Below, piece after piece: positions 28,962 through 39,296 of a stretch of DNA of 64,000 nucleotides. Both the position numbers and the translations under genes were made by a program. Where the stretch lies: NCBI GenBank assembly GCA_004014935.1, contig CP025325.1, positions 186,001 to 250,000 of the forward strand, given 5' to 3'. This DNA comes from Saccharomycopsis malanga (Eukaryota; Ascomycota; Saccharomycetes; Ascoideales; Saccharomycopsidaceae). The notes under the pieces are model-generated. The model was not told where the DNA came from. It did not search any database and saw only the letters and a program-made list of their open reading frames with translations. Each line of letters starts with the position of its first letter. The first letter of the stretch is position 1.

Positions 28962-30815
28962 ATGAGTTTTTTCCGGAAACATGCGCACCAGAACCAGCCC
29001 AAAACAGGCTCAGCGCCTCCTGCACCGCCACCGTTACCTTCAGGAGCAGGAGCGCCTCCACCGCCACCATTGCCTTCAGGAGCAGGAGCGCCGCCACCAC
29101 CGCCATTGCCTCTGTTAGGAAAACTGGCAGCAAAAGCGCCAGCGCCACTGGCGCCGGTGGGTGGTCTGCTTCCGTTTCTTGCTGAAATCAATGCAAAGAG
29201 AAAAGATGATTATGTTGTCGACAAGGTAGACAGCAACTTCAGTGCTGCCAGTGCTGCCGACAATGTTCCTGGTGTCATTTCTGGCAACAGCGGTGCTCCC
29301 AAAGTGCCAAAATTGGCGGCAGCTCCAGCAATTCCTCAACCGCCGCCACTTCATAAAGCTGCTCTTAGTTTTAACGCGCCACCAGCTCCACCACTGTTAC
29401 CGCCATCAGGACCTCCTCCAATTCCATCAAATAATGCGCCACCGCCACCGCCACTTGCTACCGGCAACGCACCGCCGCCACCGCCACTTCCTTCAAATAA
29501 TGCGCCACCACCACCGCCACTTCCTTCCAGTAATGCGCCACCACCACCGCCACTTCCTTCAAATAATGCGCCACCTGCTCCGCCAATTAACAAAAAAGCA
29601 CCGTCATCAACACCTACGCCATCGCCTGCGGTTGGTGGATTACCCTTTTTGGCAGAAATCAATGCAAAACGAAGAAACGACCATGTTGTAGAAAAAGTAG
29701 ACAAAAGTTTCAATCCTGCTGCTGCTGCTGACGCAAGCGCCGGCTCGTCACCAGTAGTGAAAGCTCCTGTGCCAAAGAAAGAAGAGCCTGCATCATTTGC
29801 AGGGCCAAACAGTGCATTTTTACAGGAAATTGCCAGCCGAAGAAACAATTTAGGACATCATTCAGGCCCAAAGAAGACCACAAGCTCTGTAAATCCGCCT
29901 GCGCCTGTTACACCCTCTTTCAAGACTCCTAAAAGCACTGGTAATACTGCACCACCTATTCCAGCTGTTGCTGCGCCACCTGCACCAGTTATACCCTCTT
30001 TCAAGACTCCTAAAAGTACTGGCAATTTGCCTAGTTTTGCCAAACCTCCTCCTTCACCCGCCACAGCTCCACCCCCAATTCCGCCCACCCCCTCTGCGCC
30101 ACCACCGCCACTCCCGTCAACAGCATCACCGCCAATACCAGCGCCACAGGCTTCCAAATCTGTCTCTTCTATTGCTCAGAATTTGAACATTCCTGGCTTG
30201 GGAATAGGCCGTTCTCGAGCCAGTAGCGCTGCGTCGAGTTTTGCAAATTCAACCAATGAATCAGAACCGATTACTCCATCTGCTTCACCATCTGCTCCAC
30301 CATCTGCTCCACCATCTGCTCCACCATCTGCTCCACCATCTGCTCCACCATCTGCTCCACCATCTGCTCCACCATCTGCTCCACCATCTGCTCCACCATC
30401 TGCTCCACCATTACCGCCTTCTTTCATGTCCAAACCATCATCTTTGACACATGCACCCCCTGCACTCCCGTCAAAGCCTTCGCCCCCTGCACCCCCTATT
30501 GAATCACCAGCCACACCAAGTTCTACTGCTGTTCCTAAGAAACACACACTGCGTATAACCTCGTTTGGAAGGCCCTCGGAACCTTCCTCGCTTTTCAATC
30601 ATCTGTCAGGCACAGAATCAGCAAAGCTTGATACGTCCGTGTTCAGTATTGGTGGCCATAGTGGCCCTACAGAAAGAATCATTATAAAGGACCCTCGGTT
30701 CAAGTTTTTCAATTCCAAGGATGTTCCCAAGCCACGCAAGTTTAGCCACAAGGAGAAGTTGTATCCTAGCGGCCGTGGTACGTCGGTGCCTTTGAATTTG
30801 AGCTGGTACTCATGA
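28962..30815 (+). CDS. VRP1: Verprolin (WIP homologue) of the actin/endocytosis machinery
   Basis: Verprolin binds actin and the WASP homologue Las17 at cortical actin patches and is needed for endocytosis and polarity. The 617-aa protein is proline-rich throughout. It carries the yeast Vrp1 signature module GG(L)PFLAEINAKR twice (~66-82 and ~228-244) and a third, looser SAFLQEIASRRNN (~285). The C-terminus FSIGGHSGPTERIIIKDPRF ... PKPRKF ... KLYPSGRGTSVPLNLS matches the Las17-binding end of Vrp1 almost position by position. The usual N-terminal WH2 (LLGDI.KG..LKK) is not visible; an undetected upstream exon or true loss could explain this. A 12-bp minisatellite encodes repeated SAPP (30284-30410). 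Confidence 0.93.
   Translation: MSFFRKHAHQNQPKTGSAPPAPPPLPSGAGAPPPPPLPSGAGAPPPPPLPLLGKLAAKAPAPLAPVGGLLPFLAEINAKRKDDYVVDKVDSNFSAASAADNVPGVISGNSGAPKVPKLAAAPAIPQPPPLHKAALSFNAPPAPPLLPPSGPPPIPSNNAPPPPPLATGNAPPPPPLPSNNAPPPPPLPSSNAPPPPPLPSNNAPPAPPINKKAPSSTPTPSPAVGGLPFLAEINAKRRNDHVVEKVDKSFNPAAAADASAGSSPVVKAPVPKKEEPASFAGPNSAFLQEIASRRNNLGHHSGPKKTTSSVNPPAPVTPSFKTPKSTGNTAPPIPAVAAPPAPVIPSFKTPKSTGNLPSFAKPPPSPATAPPPIPPTPSAPPPPLPSTASPPIPAPQASKSVSSIAQNLNIPGLGIGRSRASSAASSFANSTNESEPITPSASPSAPPSAPPSAPPSAPPSAPPSAPPSAPPSAPPSAPPSAPPLPPSFMSKPSSLTHAPPALPSKPSPPAPPIESPATPSSTAVPKKHTLRITSFGRPSEPSSLFNHLSGTESAKLDTSVFSIGGHSGPTERIIIKDPRFKFFNSKDVPKPRKFSHKEKLYPSGRGTSVPLNLSWYS
30284..30414 (+). repeat. 12-bp minisatellite inside VRP1
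   Basis: CCATCTGCTCCA (Pro-Ser-Ala-Pro) is repeated about 11 times with almost no change, giving (SAPP)n in frame. Such identity at the DNA level indicates recent replication slippage or unequal exchange, and copy number probably varies between strains. Confidence 0.95.
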
Positions 30816-31794
30816 TGGGTGTGCTTTTGCATAATGTTGATGCAGGGATTGGAAAAATAGCTGGTTGCAGTGATTCAGTAAGATTTTGTTAGGCAAATGT
30901 CAATTTTGGCAAACTTTGAGGTACATATTGGGTCGAGGTAAGTTTTTGAGCTTGTTTGGTTGTGATGTAGTGATTTGCATTGGTTGTGGGGAGAAAGTTG
31001 GATTTATACAGTTTCAGTAGTAGTTAGAATTATTCATCTATATTCAATGTTGGATATATAAACTTGTATTTACAATAGTGTAATAGTTATGGAAACGTTT
31101 GCTATACGATTTAGACCATTTAATAATATCTTAGCTAAATCTTACTCTTAATAGCTAATTGCACCGTCTCCTTGGTGTATCCAACAAGACTGTTCGCCCA
31201 CTACTTATAATTCATGCTGTTCTAAGAACTTTTCAGGGTCTTTGTAATAAAGAGTCTTTTCTTTCGAAATATTGCAAGCGGATTTAGGTCATTTGTTTGT
31301 ATTGAAGAGAATATACAATATGGCTGGCGGTATCAAAAGAAAGTCGTAAATAGTGATTTAAAAGTGGCTCAGTTTGTAGGCATTAATGTTGATTGTAGAG
31401 TTGAGTTATTATTATAGAAGCCTTCGCCAAGGCGTTGAGCAACAGTTTTTGTAGAATTTATTGGATTATAAAATTTGTCAATGGCTACGAAGTCACATAA
31501 TTGGTTTGGTTTTTTGTTCTGATTTGGGGTCTTGGTTGAAGACTCTTAATTTTGTTATTTTGAGATTGTTTTGTATAGAAATGAGAAATATGTTGAATAG
31601 ATAATTTGGAAAATGCCTGAGAAAGTGTTTAATTGATTGAGAAGAGGACCAAAAAGAATCTGAGAAAGGGTTTCAAAGGATTAAAAGAATCTGATAAAGT
31701 GTTTGATTAATTAAAAAAAAAAGCCAAAAGGAATCTGAAAAAGTGTTTCTAAATGTTTTATATTTAAATATTGGGATTGTCTCCCTATCTTAAT
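30816..31794. other. Intergenic region after VRP1
   Basis: AT-rich, with no gene seen. Between 31610 and 31750 a degenerate repeat around AATCTGAGAAAGTGTTT / AATCTGATAAAGTGTTT / AATCTGAAAAAGTGTTT occurs three to four times. Confidence 0.5.
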
Positions 31795-32018
31795 AAATAA
31801 TATCATATATTTCAAGCCTAGTACATAACAGTTTCGTATATATGGGCCATGTCTAAGGGGACTTTATAAAGCCCAATAATGCCCATCATAATATTCTCAT
31901 CCGTGTTCCTGTTGAGTTTTTTTCTCTTCTCTGAGAGCCTTATCTGCTAAATTATCCTGCCAAGTCTTTTTTCTCAAGCTCTGACCACTGAGCCAAATGG
32001 CCCACTGGCCATACTCTT
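31795..32018 (-). mobile_element. SINE-A with duplicated head unit
   Basis: Minus strand: TGGCCAGTGGGCCATTTGGC, AGAGCTTGAGAAAAAAGACT, then GGCAGGATAATTTAGCAGAT and CTCTCAGAGAAGAGAAAAAA (a second A-box-like unit), GGAACACGGATGAGAATATT, CTTTATAAAGTCCCCTTAG, GAAACTGTTATGTACTAGGC and an AT tail. Its 5' end touches the tail of the SINE-B at 32030 with the same junction sequence (AGAGTATGGCCAGTGGG) as at 6.14 kb. Confidence 0.85.
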
Positions 32019-32029
32019 TTTAATAATAA

Positions 32030-33262
32030 TAATAATACTTCGTATACCTCAAGCCCTTCACCTATGCTTTCTATATCTACAGTCGCAATCCTTTTTCAAT
32101 TACTTATTGACTAGACTTATTAGTCGGTACTTGATCCATTGATATATACTATTGTTTCATTTTCTTTACAAGTCAACACAGTAGCCTGTAGCCTTTAAAT
32201 ACCCTGTCAAACATCTCATTGTTTTGAAAACTAAAACTTATTCTATGATTTTTGGCAAAGGAACAGCTCACATTTATCAACAATTTACAGTCAATATACA
32301 ACTTCCATATGAATGTAATAAAACAAACCAAAAAATAGAACAGTAACAAAACAAAAAACTAAAGTCAAAGTTTCTTCAAAACGGCCTCCCCTGAACCGAA
32401 CGATAAAGCTTATTTATAAGCACATTACGCTTTACCGAGCCCCATAAAACATTCAATGTATAACGGATGTTGGAATATGTTAGTTTCGCAATACATTATG
32501 ATTATTATCGATTATAAGCTACTCTGAAAACCTGTAATAAACAATGCTTTTTTTAGCTCTTGAGATGCCTGTTTCTTTGGGATAAAATTACATTCAAGCG
32601 CTGGAAAAAACACAATTAAAACTAAAAGCATTCAAATACTATGGACTAATGTCAAGAAAGAAAGAAATTTTCTCTTTGAAAGGTAAAAAACACGATTTCT
32701 AACAAATTATTTGTAATATTTGACAAAATGATACTTTTTCACTATCAAATAATTTATAAAAACCAAATCTCTAAGCAAAGTACATTTTATAAAGCTCTAA
32801 ATTGTAAAGACTATAAAAATATAATTTTTGTATGGTTTGGCCTGCTGTAAAGACTCTAGAATATGATTTAAAAGATTAACTTTTGGTCAACTTTGACAAT
32901 TTTCCTTTATATCAAATATTTATGCGAAAATCTAATATTTTTTCATTATAAATAGTACTATTATATAACACAAAATTTTAAAATGATGGGATTTGTTTTT
33001 GCAAATCACAATAAACTGGATAGCATTGATTTAATTGAATAAAACGTTTGATTATTACTCCAAAACGACGAACGCGCGAATTGAGTACCAAACACCCAAG
33101 TGAGGAACGCCACACTTATTTTTCTGTACTATTCTGCACCATTCTGCACAATTTTGTGTGGCGCTTGCCTCAGCCAACTTGGCCACCGGGCACTGGTAAG
33201 GCATATAGGCATATTTCTGTTGAAAAGAGATATATCTTTACTTTTCAAGAGTATATTTTTAA
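32030..33262 (-). mobile_element. SINE-B, long form, inverted relative to copy 1
   Basis: The reverse complement follows 4900-6135 almost base for base, from the tRNA-like segment (GGTGGCCAAGTTGGCTGAGGC) through the AT-rich body (CGGTTCAGGGGAGGCCGTTT; TTTATGGGGCTCGGTAAA) to the GGGCTTGAGGTATACGAAG end and (ATT)n. It lacks the leftmost ~90 bp of copy 1. It has no coding capacity. The high identity implies recent duplication or retroposition. Confidence 0.85.
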
Positions 33263-33551
33263 TATGCCCCTTTTTTGCCAAATGGCCCAGTGCTAATGTT
33301 CTTTTTTATCATTTACCTTAGGTGTTGCAAGCTAATTGTTATCGAATTGTTAGTTGACAGACATAGCCATTTGTTATCTTTACGAAATATTATTATTCTT
33401 CACCATCAAATAATATGGAGAAAAGACTGTTTGATAATGTTGTCCAGGAAATGCATATCTAATGGTTTTACAATAGGTTATAATGAAAAGGGTAATATTA
33501 AGATGAGTTTGTATTGATCGGAAAATAGGTAAAACGTAGACTGACTATATA

Positions 33552-33646
33552 AAAAGGAGAAGAGAAGACTAAAAAGGAGAAGAAAAGACTAAAAAGGAGA
33601 AGAAAAGACTAAAAAGGAGAAGAAAAGACTAAAAAGGAGAAGAGAA
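33552..33646 (+). repeat. 20-bp minisatellite, about 5 copies
   Basis: Unit AAAAAGGAGAAGAAAAGACT, with one GAGAAGAGAAG variant at each end. The unit resembles the GAGAAGAGAAAAAAGACC spacer of the SINE-A head, from which it may have arisen. Confidence 0.85.
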
Positions 33647-33744
33647 GGGAGTGGCAGGCAATGTTGTACATCGACTGATAAACCTGGCCAATAAGAATAT
33701 AAGAAAAGAATAGGGCTTTCAACTGTAGATAGAGCAAAAATAGA

Positions 33745-33880
33745 AGAGGGGTTAATGTATCTAGTTGATCAGATCACAGGACTAGAAGCATATAGGTGTT
33801 TTACTACCAATGATACAAAAAGGTTTACCAAGCATTTGGCATTTAGAACAAAATTGAAATGAACATGTACTGGGCTGACC
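33745..33880 (+). repeat. Dispersed repeat D, copy 2, ending in SINE-like tail
   Basis: Blocks AGTTGATCAGATCACAGGAC, TAGAAGCATATAGGTG and ACTACCAATGATAC match the copies at 12.46 and 47.46 kb. Downstream at 33864-33880, AACATGTACTGGGCT resembles the common SINE 3' module, so D may be a third non-autonomous family using that end. Confidence 0.6.
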
Positions 33881-34049
33881 ACTGGGCCATTTGGCTCGAA
33901 ATATACTATCAAATGTATAAGCGATATTTGGCTCGAAATTCAAAATATTATTTAATCAATCAACTTTGAGCTCATTCTAAGCATTATTTGACATTTCATC
34001 TTTTTACATGATAAGAATTTAATTTTATATTGTTTATTCAATACAAAAT

Positions 34050-34369
34050 CATCCTAATAATAATCATATATTTCAAGCTCAGTAAATAACAGTTTCGACG
34101 CGCCATGTCTAAGGGGACTTGGTAAAACCCAGTGGGAAAAACCCAAAAAACTCCACTATTTTGTCACTCAATTTTGTCACTCAGTTGGAAAGTAAGTAGG
34201 CTTTCTTCTAGGCCATCTTTCAGACAGTTGCACTTGGCTGTGAAATAACGTTCAGCATCGTAAAAAGCAGCGAGTAAAAGTGTCGTCTTGGGAATCGAAC
34301 CCATGTTCCTGTTAGGTCTTGTTTTTCTCTTCTTTGAGAGCTCTGACCACTGAGCCAAATGGCCCAGTG
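34050..34369 (-). mobile_element. SINE-A long form, near complete
   Basis: Minus strand: CCACTGGGCCATTTGGCTCAG, GAGCTCTCAAAGAAGAGAAA, ATGGGTTCGATTCCC (B box), GCTGCTTTTTACGATGCTGA, TGCAACTGTCTGAAAGATGG, ACCAAGTCCCCTTAGACATG, GGCGCGTCGAAACTG (small deletion in the module), GAGCTTGAAATATATGAT and (ATT)n. An internal TTTGTCACTCA duplication is present. Confidence 0.9.
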
Positions 34370-34840
34370 GCTTATCTATTCAATAATGTGACAGAATTAC
34401 CTCAATGTTTATAGATTAATCAGTGTAGATTATTTGATACAGATCAATTTTATGTACATTTTAGATTAGATATAAGCTTTAATAACTTGATATGTACTAA
34501 ACTAATGTAATTATCCTGCCAAGTCTTTTTTCTTTAACATCTCTATTTTACGGAACTGATATGTACTGGGCTTGAAATATAAGATTATTATTATTATTAT
34601 AACATCTCTATTTTAGATTATAGATATAGTTATAAATTTGATTCACTATTTGATACATTAAGTTTAAAAAGTATTGCTTATCTATTTAATAATGTGACAG
34701 ATTTACCTCAATGTTTATAGATCAATCAATGTAGATTATTTGATACAGATCAATTTTATGTACATTTTAGATTAGATAACCTTTAATAACTTGATATGTA
34801 CTAAACTAATGTAAATTATCCTGCCAAGTCTTTTTTCTCG
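34370..34840. repeat. Direct duplication of a ~163-bp segment
   Basis: 34370-34533 and 34676-34840 are nearly identical (GCTTATCTATTCAATAATGT ... ACTAAACTAATGTAA ... CCTGCCAAGTCTTTTTTCT). Both end in the SINE-head sequence. The first copy starts at the exact edge of the SINE ending at 34369. The second copy continues into a fuller minus-strand SINE head (34815-34904) in which GCCAAATGGCCCAGTGG is doubled. Confidence 0.85.
34551..34600 (+). mobile_element. SINE-A tail-only insertion (50 bp) with perfect 15-bp TSD
   Basis: CGGAACTGATATGTACTGGG, CTTGAAATATAAG and (ATT)n lie between two copies of AACATCTCTATTTTA (34536-34550 and 34601-34615). Only the last ~50 bp of the element are present, as expected for severe 5' truncation during target-primed reverse transcription. 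The (ATT)n lies directly against the duplication. Confidence 0.95.
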
Positions 34841-35090
34841 AGCTCTGACCACTGAGCCAAATGGCCCAGTGGTCAGCCAAATGGCCCAGTGGCCATCTTG
34901 TAAAATATTACAAAATTAAAGACTTGTTGATTGTCTAAAGGAAAATATTTTTTAAAACGAATTTGGTAATTTTTGGAATTTATAACCATATCATATGAAA
35001 AAAGCTGATAAAAAGTTATTTTTGCAGAAAAAAATATATTGAATTGATATTTTAAAGGTAAATTGCAGAAAATTCAATTCCATACAAAAA

Positions 35091-36209
35091 CTAGACGTCA
35101 CAACAATCGAGGACATAACGACCGGCGATTTTTCCCTCTTCCATCAACTTGTAAACCTCAGGCAAGTCTCTGAGAGGCACAATCTTGATCGGCGACTTCA
35201 CCTTACCGTCGGCAAAGAACTGGATGGCCTCTCTGGTGTCTGCTCTGTTTCCCACGTAGGAGCCTCTTATGGAGATTGACTTGACCACTGCGGAGAAGAC
35301 GTCTGTTTTGGCCATGGCGCCTGCTGGCAAGCCCACGAGGACCACAGTGCCAGTGGGTCTGACGTACTGGCAGGACTGGGAAATGGCAAATTCGGAAACC
35401 GAGACGTTGATCACGCCCTGGGGGCCTCCTTTGGTGGCCTGCTGGATGTCTGCGACCAAGTCTGTGGATTTGGCGTAATCAACAAAGACGTCTGCGCCTA
35501 AATCTTGGCAAAGTCTGGCCTTTTCCTCGTTGGTGTCGATGGCTAGAACCTTGTAGCCCATAGCCTTGCCGTACTGGATGGCCAAGGAGCCTAGGCCGCC
35601 GCCAGCGCCGGAAATGGCGAGCCAGTCGCCGGCCTTGAGGTCCGCAGTCTTGATGGCCTTGTAGACAGTGACACCAGCACACAATATCGGGGCCACCTGG
35701 GCCAAATCGGTCCCCGGGGGGATCTTTGCTGCCTGGATAGCATCTCCAGTGGCATACTGCTGGAAAGAGCCGTCGTGAGTGTAGCCAGACAAGTCAGCTT
35801 TAGCACAGTTGGACTCGTTGCCCTGCTCGCAAAACTCGCACGACTGACACGACCCATTCAACCATTTGATGCCGGCCAAGTCGCCCACCTTGAAATTGGC
35901 CACCGCAGACCCTACAGCAACCGTCTCGCCAACGCCTTCATGGCCTCCTACCAACGGCAACTTGGTTGCCAAGGGCCAGTCGCCTTTCCAGGCATGCAAA
36001 TCTGTATGGCACACCCCCGAGTATCTCACCTTGATAAGAATCTCGTTTGGCTTGGGCACCGGCACCGGAATGTCCTTATACTGCAACGCGCCGCCGTTGG
36101 TGTCAAACACCACTGCCTTCTGAGTGGCCGGGATGCTAAGCTGCCGAATAGACAACCTCATAGAACCAGCAGTTCTAAACACTGTTCGCGAAACATTAGC
36201 TCTCATCAT
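35091..36209 (-). CDS. Zinc alcohol dehydrogenase, mitochondrial type (Adh3-like)
   Basis: NAD-dependent medium-chain alcohol dehydrogenase interconverting ethanol and acetaldehyde. Zinc and catalytic motifs: [15 protein letters not shown], the structural-zinc [15 protein letters not shown], and the Rossmann [10 protein letters not shown]. The ATG at 36209 (372 aa) gives about 25 extra N-terminal residues rich in Arg/Ser and lacking acids ([20 protein letters not shown]) before the ADH1-like start, a typical mitochondrial targeting peptide; the frame to 36215 starts with TTG. It is transcribed away from ADH1 at 37937 and is very similar to it ([11 protein letters not shown] and [14 protein letters not shown] are shared), so the two are an old duplication. 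Confidence 0.93.
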   Translation of the reverse strand: MMRANVSRTVFRTAGSMRLSIRQLSIPATQKAVVFDTNGGALQYKDIPVPVPKPNEILIKVRYSGVCHTDLHAWKGDWPLATKLPLVGGHEGVGETVAVGSAVANFKVGDLAGIKWLNGSCQSCEFCEQGNESNCAKADLSGYTHDGSFQQYATGDAIQAAKIPPGTDLAQVAPILCAGVTVYKAIKTADLKAGDWLAISGAGGGLGSLAIQYGKAMGYKVLAIDTNEEKARLCQDLGADVFVDYAKSTDLVADIQQATKGGPQGVINVSVSEFAISQSCQYVRPTGTVVLVGLPAGAMAKTDVFSAVVKSISIRGSYVGNRADTREAIQFFADGKVKSPIKIVPLRDLPEVYKLMEEGKIAGRYVLDCCDV

Positions 36210-36215
36210 CTTCAA

Positions 36216-36308
36216 TGTGGGGGCGGGGGCGGGGGAGGGGTAAACCGTTTGGGTTGTCTGAACTGTAAAGCTGAATTTGTTCTGGAATCTCTCGCCTATT
36301 TATACCCG
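36216..36308 (-). promoter_or_regulatory. Promoter of the Adh3-like gene: G/C tract and TATA box
   Basis: The minus strand carries TATAAATAGGC (36295-36305), about 90 bp upstream of the ATG. Just before the start codon lies a C-rich tract (on the plus strand 36219-36240, runs of GGGGGC repeated and ending GGGG), which resembles GC-box/Mig1-like sites. The same TATAAATAGGC core is present at the ADH1 promoter. Binding is inferred. Confidence 0.6.
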
Positions 36309-36309
36309 G

Positions 36310-37800
36310 GGCTGGCAGACAAAGTCGTCTTTTTCGTGGGGTGATCAGTGGGATGTGGCTATCTATAGGAAATCCGCTAACTGGGATTTTTCCATTCGTT
36401 CAATTCAGTGCATTATTATAACAAGTTCAAGCCCACCACATATCAGTTCCCTATGTACGTATTTGTATCCACCATATAGAATTACATTTCCATACCAGTC
36501 ATCACTATTAACATCTACTCACAATACATTCAACTTTTATTCCTCTACACTCCTAACCACCCATTATCAAACATTATCCCATACATAATCCTCTTCTAAA
36601 ACCTCGCCAAGAATTTGTTATCGAACACCTTACAATATACCTTGGCCCATCCCACAAATCCACTTCCGGACAATGGCACGCATCCTAATCCAACATACAC
36701 TTGAACATATGACCATAGAAATCATTCATATTACTAATTCTTTCAATGAAATGCTCTCAGAGGGCCAATTCGGACATTCTCTTAAGCCAACCAACCCGGA
36801 AAACGGTGTTTATTACTGTTTTTGGCTACATGCATATGCATATGCAATCAATGGAGGATCACATTACATTTCAGCCGCGCCTTTGCTATGCATGGCCCCA
36901 CGCTGGTCTGGTCTGGTCTGGTCTGGTTGTGTAGCACGTGTAATATGCATGATAGCGTATCATTACGCGTGCATCACACCACTCAAACAGAAAGAGGGGT
37001 AATCTCCGATACAGAAATAAATAAATAAATAAACAACAACAACAAAATACGAAAGTCCGGGTAACCCGTTTGATCACGTGCCAAGCGGGGCAATTAGAGA
37101 CACCCGCGATACATGATGAATGCATTGTTCTGCAACTCAAGGTTATAGAATGCGTCCGTACACGCCCCACCATGCACGTAGTGCTCTGCAGCTGCAGCTG
37201 CAGGTCTGTCCGGGGCAGATAGTTCCAGTTCCGTGACATCATTAGTATTCCCAACAATTTGATCTAAAAATTCAAAGGATTCCGAAAGCCGAGCCCCCCC
37301 TGGCAGGCCGAGATCGATTATTCAATTTGGTTGATTGGCAACCGCGCTTCGGCTTTGCAAAATGGCACATCATGTAAGAACATATGTGCGTGTGCAGAAG
37401 AGCGTTTATGTTAGCGGATGTAATGTGAGTAGCGAGGTGTCAACTGACAGCACGGTGGTGGCCTGAGCATTGCGGCGAGTGGTGTCGCGAGGCATGTGAT
37501 AAGGGATAATAGTTGCGCATTGACGGGGTCATGAGGAGGCTTTCTGGGGGTGAAGTATTAGATGATTCTTTTGAAGAAGGTGTGCATTATTGTGCGTTGT
37601 GGACACCCCGTAATAGAATACCAATAAGATAGAGAATCGTATGAGAGCCGCCAGGAGACACATCATGGGACGAGGGGGGTGCAATGCCATGTACGAATTA
37701 CATGCATTTAAACAATAGATGCGGACTGCGAACCATCAGCATGGGTTGGGAGCCCTGGTGGGTGGCATCTGGGACGGCAAGGCCGAGCAATTTCGGAGGA
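36310..37800. other. Shared divergent promoter region of the two ADH genes
   Basis: About 1.5 kb without a credible gene. It contains a degenerate SINE tail at 36415-36465, a CACGTG-type site (ATCACGTGCC, 37074-37083), a CTGCAGCTGCAGCTGCAGG palindromic run (37186-37204), and a TGGTCTGG repeat (36904-36927). Several of these could be regulatory sites for glycolytic/fermentative expression; this is inference. Confidence 0.45.
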
Positions 37801-37824
37801 GTTCGGGGGGGGGGATTTTTCAAG

Positions 37825-37834
37825 TATATAAATA
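37825..37834 (+). promoter_or_regulatory. TATA box of ADH1
   Basis: TATATAAATA followed by GGCCGAGG, about 105 bp upstream of the ADH1 start and preceded by a run of nine to ten G (37805-37814). The core TATAAATAGGC is identical to that of the Adh3-like promoter on the other strand. Confidence 0.7.
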
Positions 37835-37936
37835 GGCCGAGGACTGGAACAATTGGGCAATTTTAAGCATTGAAATTTTTTTCTTTAGATTAATTAAATA
37901 CAATTATTGATCAATTAACAAGCTACATATAAGAAA

Positions 37937-38989
37937 ATGTCGGTAACGATTCCAAAGACGCAAAAAGCGGTTGTTTTTGAGACCAACGGCGGTCCGTTGG
38001 AATATAAGGAGATTGCGGTTCCGGAGCCAAAGCCGAACGAAGTGTTGGTCCGGGTGAGATATTCCGGGGTGTGTCACACCGATTTGCATGCCTGGAAGGG
38101 CGACTGGCCGTTGGCCACGAAATTGCCGTTGGTGGGCGGTCACGAGGGTGCCGGGGAGGTCGTAAAGGTCGGATCGAGTGTGAAGAACGTGGAGCTCGGC
38201 GACTTGGTCGGAATCAAGTGGTTGAACGGATCGTGCCAGTCATGTGAGTTCTGCGAGCGCGGCTTCGAGTCCAACTGTGCGCAAGCCGACTTGTCCGGCT
38301 ACACCCACGACGGTTCTTTCCAGCAATACGCTACTGCGGATGCCGTGCAATGTGCCAAGATCCCTAAGGGCACCGATTTAGCCCAGGTTGCTCCGATCTT
38401 GTGCGCCGGTGTCACCGTCTACAAGGCCATTAAGACCGCCGACCTTAAAGCCGGCGACTGGCTCGCTATCTCCGGCGCCGGCGGCGGCTTGGGCTCCTTG
38501 GCCATCCAGTACGCCAAGGCCATGGGTTTGCGTGTCTTGGGCATTGACGGAGGCGACGAAAAGGGCGAATTTATCAAGTCCCTCGGCGGCGAGGTCTTTG
38601 TAGACTTTACTAAATCCAAAGACATTGTAAACGACATCATCAAGGCCACCAACGGAGGTCCACACGGTGTCATCAACGTCTCCGTCTCCGAAAAGGCTAT
38701 TGCCCAGTCCTGTGAATACGTAAGACCAACCGGTACCGTGGTTCTTGTAGGTTTGCCGGCCGGAGCTGTCGCTAAGGCCGAGGTCTTTTCCGCAGTTGTC
38801 AAATCCATCGCTATTAAAGGCTCTTATGTTGGAAACAGAGCTGATACCGCAGAAGCCCTCGACTTTTTCACTAGAGGATTGGTCAAATCTCCTATTAAAA
38901 TCGTTGGTTTGTCCAAATTGCCGGAAATTTACGATTTGATGGCCCAAGGAAAGATTCTTGGAAGATATGTTGTCGATACTGACAAATAA
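37937..38989 (+). CDS. ADH1: Cytosolic zinc alcohol dehydrogenase (Adh1-like)
   Basis: 350 aa, close to the 348 aa of yeast Adh1, with no targeting extension ([19 protein letters not shown]). It reduces acetaldehyde to ethanol during fermentation. Catalytic zinc ligands lie in CHTDLHAW (~44) and GGHEGAGE (~67); the structural zinc loop is [15 protein letters not shown] (~98-112); the NAD-binding motif is [14 protein letters not shown] (~179). Leucine is coded almost only by TTG/CTC/CTT and many codons are C/G-ending, consistent with high expression. The duplicated 3' UTR and an ADH fragment downstream point to a former tandem copy. Confidence 0.95.
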   Translation: MSVTIPKTQKAVVFETNGGPLEYKEIAVPEPKPNEVLVRVRYSGVCHTDLHAWKGDWPLATKLPLVGGHEGAGEVVKVGSSVKNVELGDLVGIKWLNGSCQSCEFCERGFESNCAQADLSGYTHDGSFQQYATADAVQCAKIPKGTDLAQVAPILCAGVTVYKAIKTADLKAGDWLAISGAGGGLGSLAIQYAKAMGLRVLGIDGGDEKGEFIKSLGGEVFVDFTKSKDIVNDIIKATNGGPHGVINVSVSEKAIAQSCEYVRPTGTVVLVGLPAGAVAKAEVFSAVVKSIAIKGSYVGNRADTAEALDFFTRGLVKSPIKIVGLSKLPEIYDLMAQGKILGRYVVDTDK

Positions 38990-39008
38990 TCGGACGATTT
39001 TACGAATT

Positions 39009-39268
39009 TATAGTGGAAAGTCACTAATTATGAATAGTTTTATCAATTATGAATAAATACAGTTGTTATTATTACTTTTAGGTTTGTAATTGGCAGAGTT
39101 TGTTAGAAAATTTAATGTTTTATTAGTTTATAGTGAAGAATCTCAATACTTATGAATTTGTAGTGAAAAATCACTAATTATGAATAAATACAGTTATTAT
39201 TATCAATTATAGGTTTGTATTTGGCAGAATTTGTGAAGAAATTTAAAATTTTTACCGGTTTATATGGA
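39009..39268 (+). repeat. Tandemly duplicated ADH1 3'-flank
   Basis: Two units, about 39009-39130 and 39131-39268, share TAGTG.AAA.TCACTAATTA, TGAATAAATACAGTT, TATTATTA, TAGGTTTGTA.TTGGCAGA and GAAATTTAA in the same order. The duplication continues into an ADH coding fragment, so it belongs to a decayed tandem gene copy. Confidence 0.75.
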
Positions 39269-39296
39269 ATAATCTAAACACTTATGAATAATCACT

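Noticed and set aside
30241-30598. His/Leu-rich and Gly/Asp-rich open frames over the VRP1 minisatellite
   Set aside because: They are other-frame readings of the 12-bp SAPP-coding repeat.
36673-37257. Several 60-120 codon frames in the ADH promoter region
   Set aside because: They overlap each other on both strands, have unusual composition and no motif; the region is better read as regulatory DNA.
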